A DNA stretch of 64,000 nt from Alphaproteobacteria bacterium bin52 (lineage in GTDB: Bacteria; Pseudomonadota; Alphaproteobacteria; Thalassobaculales; Thalassobaculaceae), in contig MPMT01000017.1 in assembly GCA_002238645.1 (NCBI GenBank), positions 1-64,000 of the forward strand, written 5' to 3'. Position 1 is the first letter of the stretch. Each line of letters begins with the position of its first letter. The notes under the pieces are model-generated. The model was not told the DNA's origin. It searched no databases and saw only the letters and a list, made by a program, of their open reading frames with translations. Positions 37,961 through 47,798 of this stretch are shown piece after piece. Made by a program: the position numbers and the translations under genes.

Positions 37961-38371
37961 ATGGATAAACCGGCTACCGAAGTTAATCGCGAGCAAACGG
38001 TCAACGTCGTTGCGGCATATGTTTCCCATAACAGCATTCCGGCAGAAGACGTGACCCAGTTCATCCAGAAGGTCTATGAAACGATCAGCCAGCTTGGTGT
38101 CGAACCCGTCAAGCCGGAAATGCCGAAGCCGGCGGTTCCGGTCAAGCAGTCAGTGACAGACGACTACATCATCTGTCTCGAGGATGGCCGCAAGCTGAAG
38201 ATGCTGAAACGGCACCTGAAGATCGCCTTCGGGCTAACGCCCGAAGAATACCGGCAGCGCTGGGGTCTGAAACCGGACTACCCCATGGTTGCTCCTTCCT
38301 ATGCGCGCCAGCGCAGTGACCTTGCCAAGCAGTTCGGCCTCGGCAACTCGAGGCGGGGCACCCGCAAGTAG
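37961..38371 (+). CDS. mucR: MucR/Ros family transcriptional regulator
   Basis: A 136-residue zinc-finger-like DNA-binding regulator typical of alphaproteobacteria, where it controls exopolysaccharide, motility and cell-cycle genes. The family core is clear: VNVVAAYVSHNSIPAEDVTQFIQKVYETI at the N-terminus, then DDYIICLEDGRKLKMLKRHLKIAFGLTPEEYRQRWGL and PSYARQRSDLAKQFGLG. GGAAG lies 9 bases before the ATG at 37961; an in-frame ATG at 37940 lacks a ribosome site. A promoter-like TTGCGC-N17-TATTCA (37889-37917) lies in the rimI tail. It occupies the position where fur is common in relatives. Confidence 0.94.
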   Translation: MDKPATEVNREQTVNVVAAYVSHNSIPAEDVTQFIQKVYETISQLGVEPVKPEMPKPAVPVKQSVTDDYIICLEDGRKLKMLKRHLKIAFGLTPEEYRQRWGLKPDYPMVAPSYARQRSDLAKQFGLGNSRRGTRK

Positions 38372-38498
38372 CGGACGAACGGGGCACGACGCTCCGGAAA
38401 GTGCTATCCTTCACTTGACAAGCTGACGTAGGATGCGGTGCGGTGCGGAATGGACCACAACCGCCCGGAGGAGCGGCAACGGACGTGCCGATGGTGCC

Positions 38499-39338
38499 AT
38501 GACAGGGTCCGGGGCAATCCGTCGATCCGGTCCGGAGCCGACGGTGGACCGGGAACCGATCTCGGTGAGATCCGGGTCCTCCGAAATCCGTCTTGCCAGG
38601 AACGCTGCCGAGATCGAGGCCGCGCAACAACTGCGCTACAGAGTGTTCTACGAGGAAATGGGCGCGGTCCCCAGTCCCGAGGCGCGGCGCGCGCGGCTTG
38701 ACTGGGACAGGTACGATGCGGTGGCCGACCATCTCCTGGTCATCGATCACGAGGACGACGCGTCCATTGTCGCGACCTACCGGCTGACCCGTCGCGAAGT
38801 CGCCGAGTCGACGGGCGGGTACTACACCGCCGGCGAGTACGACATCGGGCAACTGGTCGCAACACCCGGAACCATCATGGAGCTCGGCCGATCCTGCGTC
38901 GAGGCCCGCTATCGCACACGCACGACCATGAAGCTGCTGTGGACGGGAATTGCGGCCTACGTGTTCAGGCACGACATCCGCCTCATGTTCGGCTGCGCCA
39001 GCTTTCACGGTGTCGACCCCGACAGGCATGCCGTGGGGTTGTCCTACCTTCACCACCACCACCGGGCTCCGGTCGATCTGAGGCCGCGCGCGCTCGATGC
39101 GCTCTACGTCAACATGGACCGGGTCCCGCCCGACGCGATCGATACCCGTCGCGCCTTTGCCAACCTGCCGCCCCTGATCAAGGGCTACCTGAGGCTTGGC
39201 GGGTGGGTTGGCGAGGGCGCGGTGATCGACCGGCAGTTCAACACCACCGACGTCTGCGTCGTGGTCCGCACCGAGTCCGTGACCAGGAAGTACTACCGCC
39301 ACTACGCCCGTGCCGCCGGAGACGCGACGGCCCGATGA
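38499..39338 (+). CDS. olsB: L-ornithine N-alpha-acyltransferase OlsB
   Basis: The product transfers a 3-hydroxyacyl group from ACP to ornithine, the first step of ornithine-lipid synthesis. The 279-residue GNAT-fold protein (autoinducer-synthase-like) has QQLRYRVFYEEMGA, RLDWDRYDAVADHLLVIDH, MELGRSCVEARYRTRTTMKLLWTGIAAYV and GCASFHGVDP, all characteristic of OlsB. The ATG at 38499 is the best in-frame choice, though it is weakly supported. A perfect TTGACA lies at 38415-38420 upstream without a good -10. The stop overlaps the next gene's ATG. Confidence 0.92.
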   Translation: MTGSGAIRRSGPEPTVDREPISVRSGSSEIRLARNAAEIEAAQQLRYRVFYEEMGAVPSPEARRARLDWDRYDAVADHLLVIDHEDDASIVATYRLTRREVAESTGGYYTAGEYDIGQLVATPGTIMELGRSCVEARYRTRTTMKLLWTGIAAYVFRHDIRLMFGCASFHGVDPDRHAVGLSYLHHHHRAPVDLRPRALDALYVNMDRVPPDAIDTRRAFANLPPLIKGYLRLGGWVGEGAVIDRQFNTTDVCVVVRTESVTRKYYRHYARAAGDATAR

Positions 39339-40258
39339 CGAAGGCGGTGACATCGATGACCGTCCTTGAATCCGGTGCCGCCCTGTCGCCGCGCGCTGTC
39401 AGTCTTGCCGTTTCCCGGCTCGGCGCCTATGTCGCGCTGACCCTGGTCCTGTTGCCGTTCCAGCTGGCCGGCATGCTGGCGTGTCCGCCGCTCGCGCGCG
39501 CGGTACCGCTGCTGCACCATCGGGTCGGTGCCCGCATCCTGGGCCTCGACATCCGGACCGAGGGCAGGCGTGAAGACCACGGTGCGACACTCTATGTCGC
39601 CAATCACGTTTCGTACTACGACATCGTCGTGCTGGGGGCGTTGCTGCCGGGCCGCTTCGTTGCCAAGCGCGAGGTCTCGGGCTGGCCGGGATTTGCCCAG
39701 CTCGCCTGGCTCACGCGCACCGTCTACATCGACCGGCGAACCCGGGGCGCGCGGAGCGAGATCGACCATCTCCGCACCGTGCTTGCCCGCGGCGACCGGC
39801 TGATCGTGTTCCCGGAGGGGACCAGTTCCGACGGCGTGCGGGTGCTGCCTTTCAAGAGCACGCTGTTCGCGTCGGTCGCCGGCGCGAATGTGTGCGTACA
39901 GCCGGTGTCGGTGCGTTACACCAGGCTGGGGGACTGTCCGATTTCCCATGTGGACCGACCGCTGTGCGCCTGGTACGGCGACATGGACCTCATGCCGCAC
40001 CTGTGGCGGTCGCTGATGCAGGACAGGATCGGTGTCACGATCCGGTTCCACCCGGCCATCGCGGCGGACCGGGTTGCCGACCGCAAGGAGCTGGCACGGC
40101 TGGCGCGCGCGCCGATTGCCAGCGATCTCGGAGCGCGCGCACCCGACTTGACCCCGGACCGTGTGGTGCTAGTCTGGCAGGGAGGCAGGGTATCGGGAGA
40201 CCGCAGGCACACCATGCCAGCACAACCGGCTGATCGCACCACGATCGGTGAGCGATGA
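39335..40258 (+). CDS. olsA: Lyso-ornithine-lipid/1-acylglycerol-3-phosphate acyltransferase (OlsA/PlsC)
   Basis: A 307-residue membrane acyltransferase. An N-terminal hydrophobic segment ([19 protein letters not shown]) is followed by the catalytic NHVSYYD (H-x4-D) and the FPEGTSSDG block. It overlaps olsB by 4 bases, so the second ornithine-lipid step (adding the ester-linked acyl chain) is the likely role. Phosphatidic acid synthesis as PlsC cannot be ruled out, since a plsC-like gene often precedes miaB in this group. Confidence 0.88.
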   Translation: MTKAVTSMTVLESGAALSPRAVSLAVSRLGAYVALTLVLLPFQLAGMLACPPLARAVPLLHHRVGARILGLDIRTEGRREDHGATLYVANHVSYYDIVVLGALLPGRFVAKREVSGWPGFAQLAWLTRTVYIDRRTRGARSEIDHLRTVLARGDRLIVFPEGTSSDGVRVLPFKSTLFASVAGANVCVQPVSVRYTRLGDCPISHVDRPLCAWYGDMDLMPHLWRSLMQDRIGVTIRFHPAIAADRVADRKELARLARAPIASDLGARAPDLTPDRVVLVWQGGRVSGDRRHTMPAQPADRTTIGER

Positions 40259-41664
40259 CTGTAGCGCATCGCTGTCCCGGCGCGAACCGTGCCAAGGGGC
40301 TCTTCATCAAGACCTATGGCTGCCAGATGAACCAGTACGATTCCGGCCGGATGGCCCGGGTCCTGGCGGACAGCGGCTATCGCGAAGTTTCCCGGGCGGA
40401 CGAAGCCGAGCTGGTCATCCTCAACACCTGCCACATCCGAGAGAAGGCCACCGAAAAGGTGTTCTCCGAACTCGGCCGGCTGAGACGGCTGAAGGCCGAG
40501 GCGGCGGCGCGCGGCGGACGGGTCATGCTGGCGGTTGCCGGCTGTGTCGCCCAGGCCGAGGGCGAGGAAATCACCGCGCGCGCACCTTGGGTCGACATGG
40601 TGTTCGGGCCGCAGAGCTATCACCGGCTGCCCGAACTGGTCGTGAAGGCCGGCGCGATGCGGGCGGACGGGATCACTGGCGCGCGCCTGGTCGATACCGA
40701 GTTTTCGGTGGAGAGCAAGTTCGATCACCTGCCCGCACAGCCGGCGACGAGAGCGAGCGCGTTCCTGACCGTACAGGAGGGCTGTGACAAGTTCTGCTCC
40801 TTCTGCGTCGTGCCCTACACCCGGGGTGCCGAGGTTTCGCGCTCCGCCGCGGAGGTCCTCGAGGAGGCGCGCAGGCTTGTGACAAGCGGGGCGCGGGAGA
40901 TCACCCTGCTCGGCCAGAACGTCAATGCCTGGCACGGCCAGGGCACTGCGGGAGGCGAATGGACGCTCGGAGAGCTCATCGCGGCGCTTGCAGGGGTCGG
41001 CGGGCTGGACCGCATCCGCTACACGACTTCTCATCCTCGGGACATGGACGAGACCCTGATCGCGGCTCATCGCGACGTGCCCAAGCTGATGCCATACCTG
41101 CACCTGCCGGTGCAGAGCGGGTCGGACCGGGTGCTGCGGGCGATGAACCGCAGGCACGGAACCGGCCTGTACCTGAAAACCGTCGAGCGGCTGCGCGCGG
41201 CCCGGCCGGATCTGGCGCTGTCGTCGGATTTCATCGTGGGTCACCCCGGCGAGACGGAGCAGGACTTCGAGGCGACGCTCGACCTGGTACGCGAGGTCGG
41301 CTACGCCCAGGCCTACTCCTTCAGGTACAGCCCGCGGCCCGGCACGCCCGCGGCCGCGCGCGCGCAGGTGCCGGACGCGGTGAAGGCCGAGCGGCTGGCC
41401 CGGCTGCAGGCATTGCTCAACGAACAGCAGCACGCGTTCAACCGCCGCGCCGAGGGAACGGTTCAACCGGTGCTGGTCGAACGGGGCACCGACCGGTCCG
41501 GCCAGCTCGTCGGCCGCGGCCCCTATATGCAGGCGGTGCACTTTGACGGACCGGACCGGCTGATCGGCAGCCTGGTCCGGGTGCGCATCGTCCGCGGGCT
41601 GGCCAAGAGCCTGTCAGGCAGGCTGGTCCCCGGCCCGAGCCAGGAGGAGAATTGCCGACCGTGA
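40255..41664 (+). CDS. miaB: tRNA-2-methylthio-N6-dimethylallyladenosine synthase MiaB
   Basis: A radical-SAM methylthiotransferase acting on i6A37 of tRNAs. The 469-residue protein has the auxiliary cluster cysteines in [10 protein letters not shown] (about 22), [13 protein letters not shown] (about 59) and AGCVAQ (about 98), the radical-SAM [15 protein letters not shown] (about 180-194), and a C-terminal TRAM domain. It overlaps the upstream acyltransferase by 4 bases and phoH by 13. Confidence 0.96.
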   Translation: MTVAHRCPGANRAKGLFIKTYGCQMNQYDSGRMARVLADSGYREVSRADEAELVILNTCHIREKATEKVFSELGRLRRLKAEAAARGGRVMLAVAGCVAQAEGEEITARAPWVDMVFGPQSYHRLPELVVKAGAMRADGITGARLVDTEFSVESKFDHLPAQPATRASAFLTVQEGCDKFCSFCVVPYTRGAEVSRSAAEVLEEARRLVTSGAREITLLGQNVNAWHGQGTAGGEWTLGELIAALAGVGGLDRIRYTTSHPRDMDETLIAAHRDVPKLMPYLHLPVQSGSDRVLRAMNRRHGTGLYLKTVERLRAARPDLALSSDFIVGHPGETEQDFEATLDLVREVGYAQAYSFRYSPRPGTPAAARAQVPDAVKAERLARLQALLNEQQHAFNRRAEGTVQPVLVERGTDRSGQLVGRGPYMQAVHFDGPDRLIGSLVRVRIVRGLAKSLSGRLVPGPSQEENCRP

Positions 41665-42671
41665 ACGTTGCACCAGGTGATGGCAACCGGCTGACAGTGG
41701 AACTTCCCGATTACCAGTTGCTCCCGCCGCTGCTGGGACAGCACGACCGGAACCTCGCACGCATCGAGCAGAAGCTGAAAGTCTCGCTGGCGTGTTTCGG
41801 AAGCACCATCGAGATCATCGGCGACGGCCAGCAGGCCCCGATCGCGCAGGCGACGCTGGAGGCACTGTACCGCCACCTGGAGAACATGAACGGGTGCAAG
41901 TCGATGGATCTTGCGACGGTCGATGCGGCGATCAACTGGGCGTCGCAGTCGGCGGGCCCCGACGGCGTGCCGGACCCCTCGTCATTCGATGACCCGCAGG
42001 CGACACTCGAAACCTGGGCGCGCCCGATCTCGCCGCGAACGGTCAACCAGCGCGACTACGTAGCCCGGCTGCTCGAGACGGATCTCGTGATCGGGCTGGG
42101 GCCGGCGGGAACCGGCAAGACCTACCTTGCCGTCGCCGTCGCCATTGCCCTGCTCAAGCAGAACATGGTGGACCGCGTGGTGCTGTCGAGGCCGGCGGTC
42201 GAGGCCGGCGAACGCCTCGGATTCCTGCCCGGGGACATGCGCGAGAAGGTCGATCCCTACCTGCGCCCGCTCTATGATGCGCTGCATGACATGATGCCCG
42301 CGGCCCAGGTCGAACGCCGCCTGGCGACGGGGGAAATCGAGATTGCACCGCTCGCCTTCATGCGCGGGCGTACTCTCTCGAATGCCTTCGTGATCCTCGA
42401 CGAGGCCCAGAACACGACCCCGGTGCAGATGAAGATGTTCCTGACCCGCATGGGCGAGAACTCGCGCATGTGCCTCACCGGCGACCTGTCGCAGATCGAC
42501 CTGCCGCGGGGCACCCGGTCGGGACTCGAGGATGCGCTCGGAATCCTGCGGGGAATGTCCGGCGTCGGCATCACCGAGTTCTCGTCGGCCGACGTGGTGC
42601 GCCACTCCCTGGTGGCGCGGATCGTCGATGCCTACAACCGGCGCGATGCGGCCCGGGACGAAGCGACGTGA
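41652..42671 (+). CDS. phoH: PhoH-like protein (YbeZ)
   Basis: A 339-residue cytoplasmic ATPase with an N-terminal KH-like segment. Walker A is [13 protein letters not shown] (about 151-163) and Walker B is [23 protein letters not shown] (about 244-266). It works with YbeY in rRNA handling, though the biochemical activity is poorly defined. It overlaps miaB upstream and ybeY downstream (GTGA). Confidence 0.95.
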   Translation: MPTVNVAPGDGNRLTVELPDYQLLPPLLGQHDRNLARIEQKLKVSLACFGSTIEIIGDGQQAPIAQATLEALYRHLENMNGCKSMDLATVDAAINWASQSAGPDGVPDPSSFDDPQATLETWARPISPRTVNQRDYVARLLETDLVIGLGPAGTGKTYLAVAVAIALLKQNMVDRVVLSRPAVEAGERLGFLPGDMREKVDPYLRPLYDALHDMMPAAQVERRLATGEIEIAPLAFMRGRTLSNAFVILDEAQNTTPVQMKMFLTRMGENSRMCLTGDLSQIDLPRGTRSGLEDALGILRGMSGVGITEFSSADVVRHSLVARIVDAYNRRDAARDEAT

Positions 42672-43171
42672 CGGACGGGTGCGCGGCCAGCGGAGAGCCA
42701 GAACAACCGGTCGAGGTCGTGGTCGCCTGCGAGCAGTGGCGCTCCGCGTGTCCGGACATCGAGGAGGTGTGCCTTCGGGCCGTCCGGGCCGTCCTGGCGC
42801 AACACCGGTACGGCGAGGTCTCGGTCCTGCTCGACGGCAACCTGCGGGTCCGGGACCTGAACAGCGCCTGGCGCAACCGGGACATGCCCACCAACGTCCT
42901 CGCGTTTCCTGCCGGCCCGCCGCCATCGCAGGGAGTGCCGCACCCGCTGGGCAGCATCGTGCTTGCATTCGAGACCGTGTGCGAGGAGAGCAGGGAACAG
43001 GGCCGGTTGTTCCGCGATCACGCGGCACACCTGGTGGTACACGGTACCCTGCACCTGCTGGGATATGACCATGCGGCCGATGAGGACGCCGCCGTCATGG
43101 AACGCCAGGAAAGCCGGATCCTGGGCAGTCTCGGGCTCGGCGACCCACACTGCGGGCGGGTGAACCGCTGA
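42668..43171 (+). CDS. ybeY: Endoribonuclease/rRNA maturation factor YbeY
   Basis: A 167-residue zinc enzyme needed for 16S rRNA 3' end maturation and ribosome quality control. The zinc motif is HLVVHGTLHLLGYDH (H-x3-H-x5-H, about 119-133), preceded by RNRDMPTNVLAFP. The GTG start shares GTGA with the phoH stop. The next gene starts at the last base of its stop codon. Confidence 0.94.
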   Translation: MTDGCAASGEPEQPVEVVVACEQWRSACPDIEEVCLRAVRAVLAQHRYGEVSVLLDGNLRVRDLNSAWRNRDMPTNVLAFPAGPPPSQGVPHPLGSIVLAFETVCEESREQGRLFRDHAAHLVVHGTLHLLGYDHAADEDAAVMERQESRILGSLGLGDPHCGRVNR

Positions 43172-44040
43172 TGGGAACGACCGGTTACGCGACAGATCAC
43201 TCCGGGCTTGCGGGCCGGGCGCGGCGAATGCTGCGTTCCCTCGGGCTCGGGTCGAACGGCACGACGGTGCGCGACACGCTCGAGGAACTGATCGAGGAAG
43301 GCGCCGGTGCGGCCGAAGTGGAGATCGACGCCCATGAACGCGCGTTGATCCGCAATGTCCTGGGCCTTCGGGACATTGTCGCCTGGGACGTGATGGTCCC
43401 GCGCGCCGACATTGTTGCCGTCGACATCGCCACCGACCTGCCGCAACTCTCGGCGCGCATGGTGGAGGTCGCCCATTCCCGCCTTCCCGTGTACCGGGAA
43501 ACCCTGGACGACGTCGTCGGCATGGTGCACATCAAGGACGTGCTGGCACGGCTGAATACGGACCAGCCTGCAGCGCTCGTCGAGCTGGTGCGCGAGGTCC
43601 TGTTCGTGTCCCCGACGATCCGGGCGCTGGACCTTCTGCAGGAAATGCGCATGTCGCGGCTGCACCTGGCGCTGGTGGTCGACGAATACGGCGGCATCGA
43701 CGGTCTGATCACGATCGAGGACCTGGTCGAGGAGATCGTGGGCGAGATCATCGACGAACACGATGTCGAGGAGGCCGACCGCATCGTCATGCAGCCAGAC
43801 GGCTCCGCCATCGCGGACGCGCGGACCACGATCGAGGAGCTCGAAGTGCTGTTCGGCACCGTCGTCGCCGATGAGCAGCGCGACGAGGTTGACACTCTGG
43901 CCGGACTGATCTTCGGCGTTGCCGGAAGGATCGCGAGAACGGGCGAGATCATCCGTCATGCCAGCGGTCTCGAGTTCGAGATCCTCGATGCCGACCCGCG
44001 GCGGTTGAAGTCGGTCCGGATCAGGCCTCCGGCCGCGTGA
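43171..44040 (+). CDS. corC: CorC/HlyC family CBS-domain protein
   Basis: A 289-residue cytoplasmic protein with two CBS domains (VPRADIVAVDIATDLPQLSARMVEVAHSRLPVY at about 74; LALVVDEYGGIDGLITIEDLVEEIVGEI at about 167) and a C-terminal CorC/HlyC FAD-like domain (DGSAIADARTTIEELEVLFG). It has no membrane domain, so it matches CorC/YbeX, linked to Mg/Co efflux and to ribosome homeostasis by its conserved place next to ybeY. lnt starts 4 bases after its stop. Confidence 0.94.
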   Translation: MGTTGYATDHSGLAGRARRMLRSLGLGSNGTTVRDTLEELIEEGAGAAEVEIDAHERALIRNVLGLRDIVAWDVMVPRADIVAVDIATDLPQLSARMVEVAHSRLPVYRETLDDVVGMVHIKDVLARLNTDQPAALVELVREVLFVSPTIRALDLLQEMRMSRLHLALVVDEYGGIDGLITIEDLVEEIVGEIIDEHDVEEADRIVMQPDGSAIADARTTIEELEVLFGTVVADEQRDEVDTLAGLIFGVAGRIARTGEIIRHASGLEFEILDADPRRLKSVRIRPPAA

Positions 44041-44044
44041 TGCG

Positions 44045-45616
44045 GTGTCCGAACTGATCATCATCAGGCTGTGTGCGCTGGCCCGCCTCGTCGGTGATGC
44101 CCGCGGTGTCCGCGGCGTTCTGCTCACCCTGTTCCTTGGCGCCCTGGCCTCCACCGCACTGCCCCCGCTGCATGTCCTGCCGGCACTGGCCGCATTCTCC
44201 GGGCTGGTCTGGCGGCTCGAACGGGCCGGCACGCCGGCCGCCGCCGCCGTGACCGGCTGGCTGTTTGCGCTGGGGTATCACGTCGCCGGGCTCTACTGGG
44301 TCTCCAACGCCCTGCTGGTGGAGAGCGACCGGTTTGCCTGGGCAGTGCCGTTTGCCGCCATCGGGCTGCCGATGGTGCTCGCGGTGTTCCCGGCGGCAAC
44401 CATGGCAACAGCGGCGATGCTGTCCCGGCCGCAGGAGCGGGCGCTCGCGGTCCTTGTGCTGTGGAGCCTGGCCGAATACCTGCGCAGCACCCTGCTGACA
44501 GGGTTTCCTTGGAACCTTGCGGGCTACGCGTTCGCAGGCTCCGATGCGCTTTCCCAGGCAGCCGCCTGGATCGGCATTCACGGCCTCGGGCTGGCCGTGC
44601 TCGCACCGGCGATGGCGCCGGCCCTGCTCACCGCCGCACGCAATCACCGTCCGTGGACCGCGCTCGCCGCCCTTGCGATCCCGTTCCTGCTGTGGGCCGG
44701 TGGCGCGGCGCGGCTCGATACCGCTCGGCCGGACGAAAGGGCGGGCCCGGTCATCCGCCTGGTCCAGGGCAACGTTCCCCAGCACGAGAAGTGGGATCCG
44801 GAACTGCGCGATGCGCACCTCGCCCGCTATCGGCAACTCACCCTCGACCCCGGGCCCGCGGTCCGGCAGCCGGGACTTTCTCCCGGTACTGCACCGCTCG
44901 CAATCATCTGGCCCGAAACCGCGGTGCCCGCCTTTCTGAACACGCATACGGCCCTTCAGCACTGGCTCGACTCCATGGTGCCGGAAGGCGGAAGTCTGGT
45001 CGTGGGGGCGCCGGCGCGCGTCGGATCGAGGCTGTTCAACTCGGCATTCGTCTTCGACGGACGCGGCACGTCGGTGGCCCGCTATGACAAGGCCCATCTT
45101 GTTCCCTTTGGCGAGTATCTGCCGCTGCGCGGGCGGCTCCCGTTGCCGGTGCTCTTCGAGTCCTTCATCGACTTCTCCCCGGGTCCGGGCCCGGTTTCCA
45201 TGTCGATGCCGGGCCTGGGGCTGGCCAGCCCGCTGATCTGCTACGAGGCGATCTTCCCGGGCGAGGTGGTGGCGGCCGGGGCGCCGCGGCCCGGGCTGCT
45301 GCTCAACCTGACAAACGACGCCTGGTACGGGCACAGCGCCGGTCCCTACCAGCACCGGACCAGCGCGCGCATGCGCGCCGTCGAGGAGGGCATTCCCATG
45401 GTCAGGGTGGCCAATACGGGGATTTCCGGTGTGTACGACGCCCTGGGCCGGACCGTCGCGGAGATCGGGTTCGGTGTCACCGGGGCGCTCGACGCCCGTC
45501 TGCCGCCGCCCCTGTCCGCCCCGACCGTCTATGCCCGTCACGGCGAGAGCGCCTGGGCCGGAATTGTTGCTCTCCTGCTGGGTCTCGTGCTGGTGCTGCG
45601 CGTGGCGCGCCCGTGA
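44045..45616 (+). CDS. lnt: Apolipoprotein N-acyltransferase
   Basis: The product adds the third acyl chain to the N-terminal cysteine of lipoproteins in the inner membrane. The 523-residue protein has about 6 N-terminal membrane helices and a periplasmic nitrilase domain. The triad is visible: E in IIWPETAVPAF (about 303), K in YDKAHLVPFGEYLP (about 347) and C in PLICYEAIFPGE (about 400). A last membrane helix closes it. The start is GTG 44045. Confidence 0.95.
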   Translation: MSELIIIRLCALARLVGDARGVRGVLLTLFLGALASTALPPLHVLPALAAFSGLVWRLERAGTPAAAAVTGWLFALGYHVAGLYWVSNALLVESDRFAWAVPFAAIGLPMVLAVFPAATMATAAMLSRPQERALAVLVLWSLAEYLRSTLLTGFPWNLAGYAFAGSDALSQAAAWIGIHGLGLAVLAPAMAPALLTAARNHRPWTALAALAIPFLLWAGGAARLDTARPDERAGPVIRLVQGNVPQHEKWDPELRDAHLARYRQLTLDPGPAVRQPGLSPGTAPLAIIWPETAVPAFLNTHTALQHWLDSMVPEGGSLVVGAPARVGSRLFNSAFVFDGRGTSVARYDKAHLVPFGEYLPLRGRLPLPVLFESFIDFSPGPGPVSMSMPGLGLASPLICYEAIFPGEVVAAGAPRPGLLLNLTNDAWYGHSAGPYQHRTSARMRAVEEGIPMVRVANTGISGVYDALGRTVAEIGFGVTGALDARLPPPLSAPTVYARHGESAWAGIVALLLGLVLVLRVARP

Positions 45617-45708
45617 AAGACCGGCACGGAAATTCGCTTGACCGTGCTCGGGGGATTCAGCAATGAAGGCCGCGGATTGCCTGCAGGATGTGGCAACGGA
45701 GGAGTGCG

Positions 45709-46878
45709 GTGACCCAGGGCAGCTACGTGTTTACCAGTGAATCGGTATCGGAAGGTCACCCGGACAAGATCTGCGACCTCATTTCCGATACCGTGGTCGA
45801 TCTCTACCTCGCGGCCGACTCCCACAGCCGGGTTGCCTGCGAGACACTCGCCACCACCAACCGGGTCGTGCTCGCCGGCGAGGTGCGCGGGCCGGGGGAG
45901 GTTGCGGACGGCATCATCGACGCGGTGCGGGCGGCCATCCGGCAGGTGGGCTACGAGCAGGACGGGTTTCACTGGCGCACCTGCGCGATCGAGACCTACC
46001 TGCACCCGCAGTCGCAGGACATTGCCCAGGGAGTGGATGCGCAGGCAGGCAATGATTCCGGAAACGTGGGCGCGGGTGACCAGGGGCTCATGTTCGGCCA
46101 TGCCTGCCGCGAGACCGACGTGCTGATGCCCGCGGCAATCCACTACGCGCATGCGATCCTGCGCGATCTCGCCCGGGCGCGGCATGCCGGCGAGGTGCCG
46201 GGTCTCGGACCCGATTCCAAGAGCCAGATCAGCCTGCGCTATGAAAACAGCCGGCCGATCGGCGCCGCCTCGGTGGTAGTCTCGACCCAGCACGATCCGG
46301 GGCTCGGGCAGAAACAGGTGCGCGAACTGGTGCGCCCCTACGTGGAACGCTGCCTGCCACCGGGCTGGATGTGCCCGGAGGACGAATTTCACGTCAATCC
46401 GACCGGCGTGTTTGTCACCGGCGGACCAGACGGGGACACCGGGCTGACAGGGCGCAAGATCATCGTCGACACCTACGGCGGCGCCGCACCGCACGGCGGC
46501 GGCGCGTTCTCCGGCAAGGATCCGAGCAAGGTCGACCGGTCAGCGGCCTATGCGGCGCGCTGGGTGGCAAAAAACCTGGTGGCGGCCGGGCTGGCGGACA
46601 AGTGCACGATCCAGGTCGCATATGCCATTGGTCACCGCAGGCCGCTGTCGGTTCTGGTGGAGACCTACGGCACCGGCGCGCTGGATGACACGGAGCTCGA
46701 ACGGCGCGTCCGGTCGGTGGTCGACCTGTCGCCGGGCGGCATTCGCTCGCGCCTGGACCTCGGCCGGCCGATCTACGCCCGCACGTCGTCCTACGGACAC
46801 TTCGGGCGCGAACCCGAGGCTGACGGCGGGTTCTCCTGGGAACGGCTCGACCTGGTCGACGCCCTCAGACAGGGGTAG
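45709..46878 (+). CDS. metK: S-adenosylmethionine synthetase
   Basis: The product makes SAM from methionine and ATP. The 389-residue protein begins [22 protein letters not shown]. It has [13 protein letters not shown] (the GAGDQG signature), DPDSKSQI-like [13 protein letters not shown] and the [29 protein letters not shown] signature. I place the start at GTG 45709, 8 bases after GGAGG; an ATG at 45688 would put that ribosome site inside the gene. The 92-base leader shows no known SAM riboswitch fold. Confidence 0.95.
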   Translation: MTQGSYVFTSESVSEGHPDKICDLISDTVVDLYLAADSHSRVACETLATTNRVVLAGEVRGPGEVADGIIDAVRAAIRQVGYEQDGFHWRTCAIETYLHPQSQDIAQGVDAQAGNDSGNVGAGDQGLMFGHACRETDVLMPAAIHYAHAILRDLARARHAGEVPGLGPDSKSQISLRYENSRPIGAASVVVSTQHDPGLGQKQVRELVRPYVERCLPPGWMCPEDEFHVNPTGVFVTGGPDGDTGLTGRKIIVDTYGGAAPHGGGAFSGKDPSKVDRSAAYAARWVAKNLVAAGLADKCTIQVAYAIGHRRPLSVLVETYGTGALDDTELERRVRSVVDLSPGGIRSRLDLGRPIYARTSSYGHFGREPEADGGFSWERLDLVDALRQG

Positions 46879-47675
46879 GCCGGTCCGGTCCGGGGACGCG
46901 CACCGTCCTGCCGGTGCGGGCCGCCTCGTAGGCCGAGAGGATCATCTGCAGCGAGCGGCGCCCGTCCTCAATCGTCACGGGCGGCGGCGTGCCGCGGACA
47001 AGGGCGTCGATGAAGCGCAGCGGGCTCTGCTGGTGAAACACCGGGGTCACCGGCACCACCTGCCATCACCGCGTCGGGTTCGCCGAACAGCCAGCGGATC
47101 AGGTCCGCGCCGTGACATCCTTCGTCCAGCAGCGCCCCGCCGCCCGCCTGGCGGGGATCATGCATCCACCCGGGCAGGACCGTCCGGGCGGCGCAGGCCG
47201 TAGAGGTGGCCGTGCCGGACCCGCACCAGGGTGACGGTGCCGAGATCGCCGCTGTCCACCAGGCGTTTCAGTTCGTGACTGGCCGGGTCGAACCGCTTGG
47301 GGTAGCCCTGCATGAAGGTGATGCCGGCGGCATCCACCGCACGCCTGATCCGGTCGCAGTCGGCCATGGTCGTAGCCAGCGGTTTCTCGCACAGCACGTG
47401 GCACCCGGCGGCCGCGGCGCGTTCGACCAGGTCGGCGTGGCGCGCCGTTTCCGAAGTGATGCAGATCGCGTCGCAGGCGTCGAGCAACCGCGCGAGTTCC
47501 GGCACGTACCGTGTGCCGACGGCTCTTGCGCCCTCGTGTCCGCGCCCGGCGTCGTCGTCCCAGATCCCCACGAGTTCGGCCTGGTTCGACGCGGCGAGCG
47601 CCCGGGCCCAGAAGGTTCCATGGTACATGGCAAGGCTTGCGATCCCCACCCGGCGGGAGGCTTGACGGTCATCAT
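46865..47675 (-). pseudogene. Decayed Gfo/Idh/MocA family oxidoreductase
   Basis: Pieces of one NAD-dependent oxidoreductase lie in three frames. An AGGAGG and ATGATG (47675) start a frame that shifts at once into GIASLAMYHGTFWARALAAS. The Rossmann part and EKPLATTM active-site motif follow to about 47200. A second shift leads to MHDPRQAGGGALLDEGCHGADLIRWLFGEPDAV, and a third frame holds the C-terminus (FHQQSPLRFIDALVRGTPPP to 46865). Roughly 130 residues between the last two parts are missing. It overlaps the metK 3' end by 14 bases. With shifts plus a deletion, this is not explained by one sequencing error. Confidence 0.85.
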
Positions 47676-47798
47676 CGGGTCCTCCTGCTGCGGTCAGGGC
47701 GCCACGTTATCGGTGTCATCCCCCAAGTCTACGCGAGCACGGCCTGACGAGGAGGGTTCTGGTAGAGTGAGCCGCCCTTGCCCTGCACGGAAGCCGCC

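Noticed and set aside
44021-45541. 506-codon minus-strand frame opposite lnt
   Set aside because: It is antisense to a gene with all Lnt catalytic motifs, and its composition is typical of GC-driven shadow frames.
45617-45708. SAM or SAM/SAH riboswitch in the metK leader
   Set aside because: The 92 bases show no pseudoknot pattern or conserved core that I can match to these classes.
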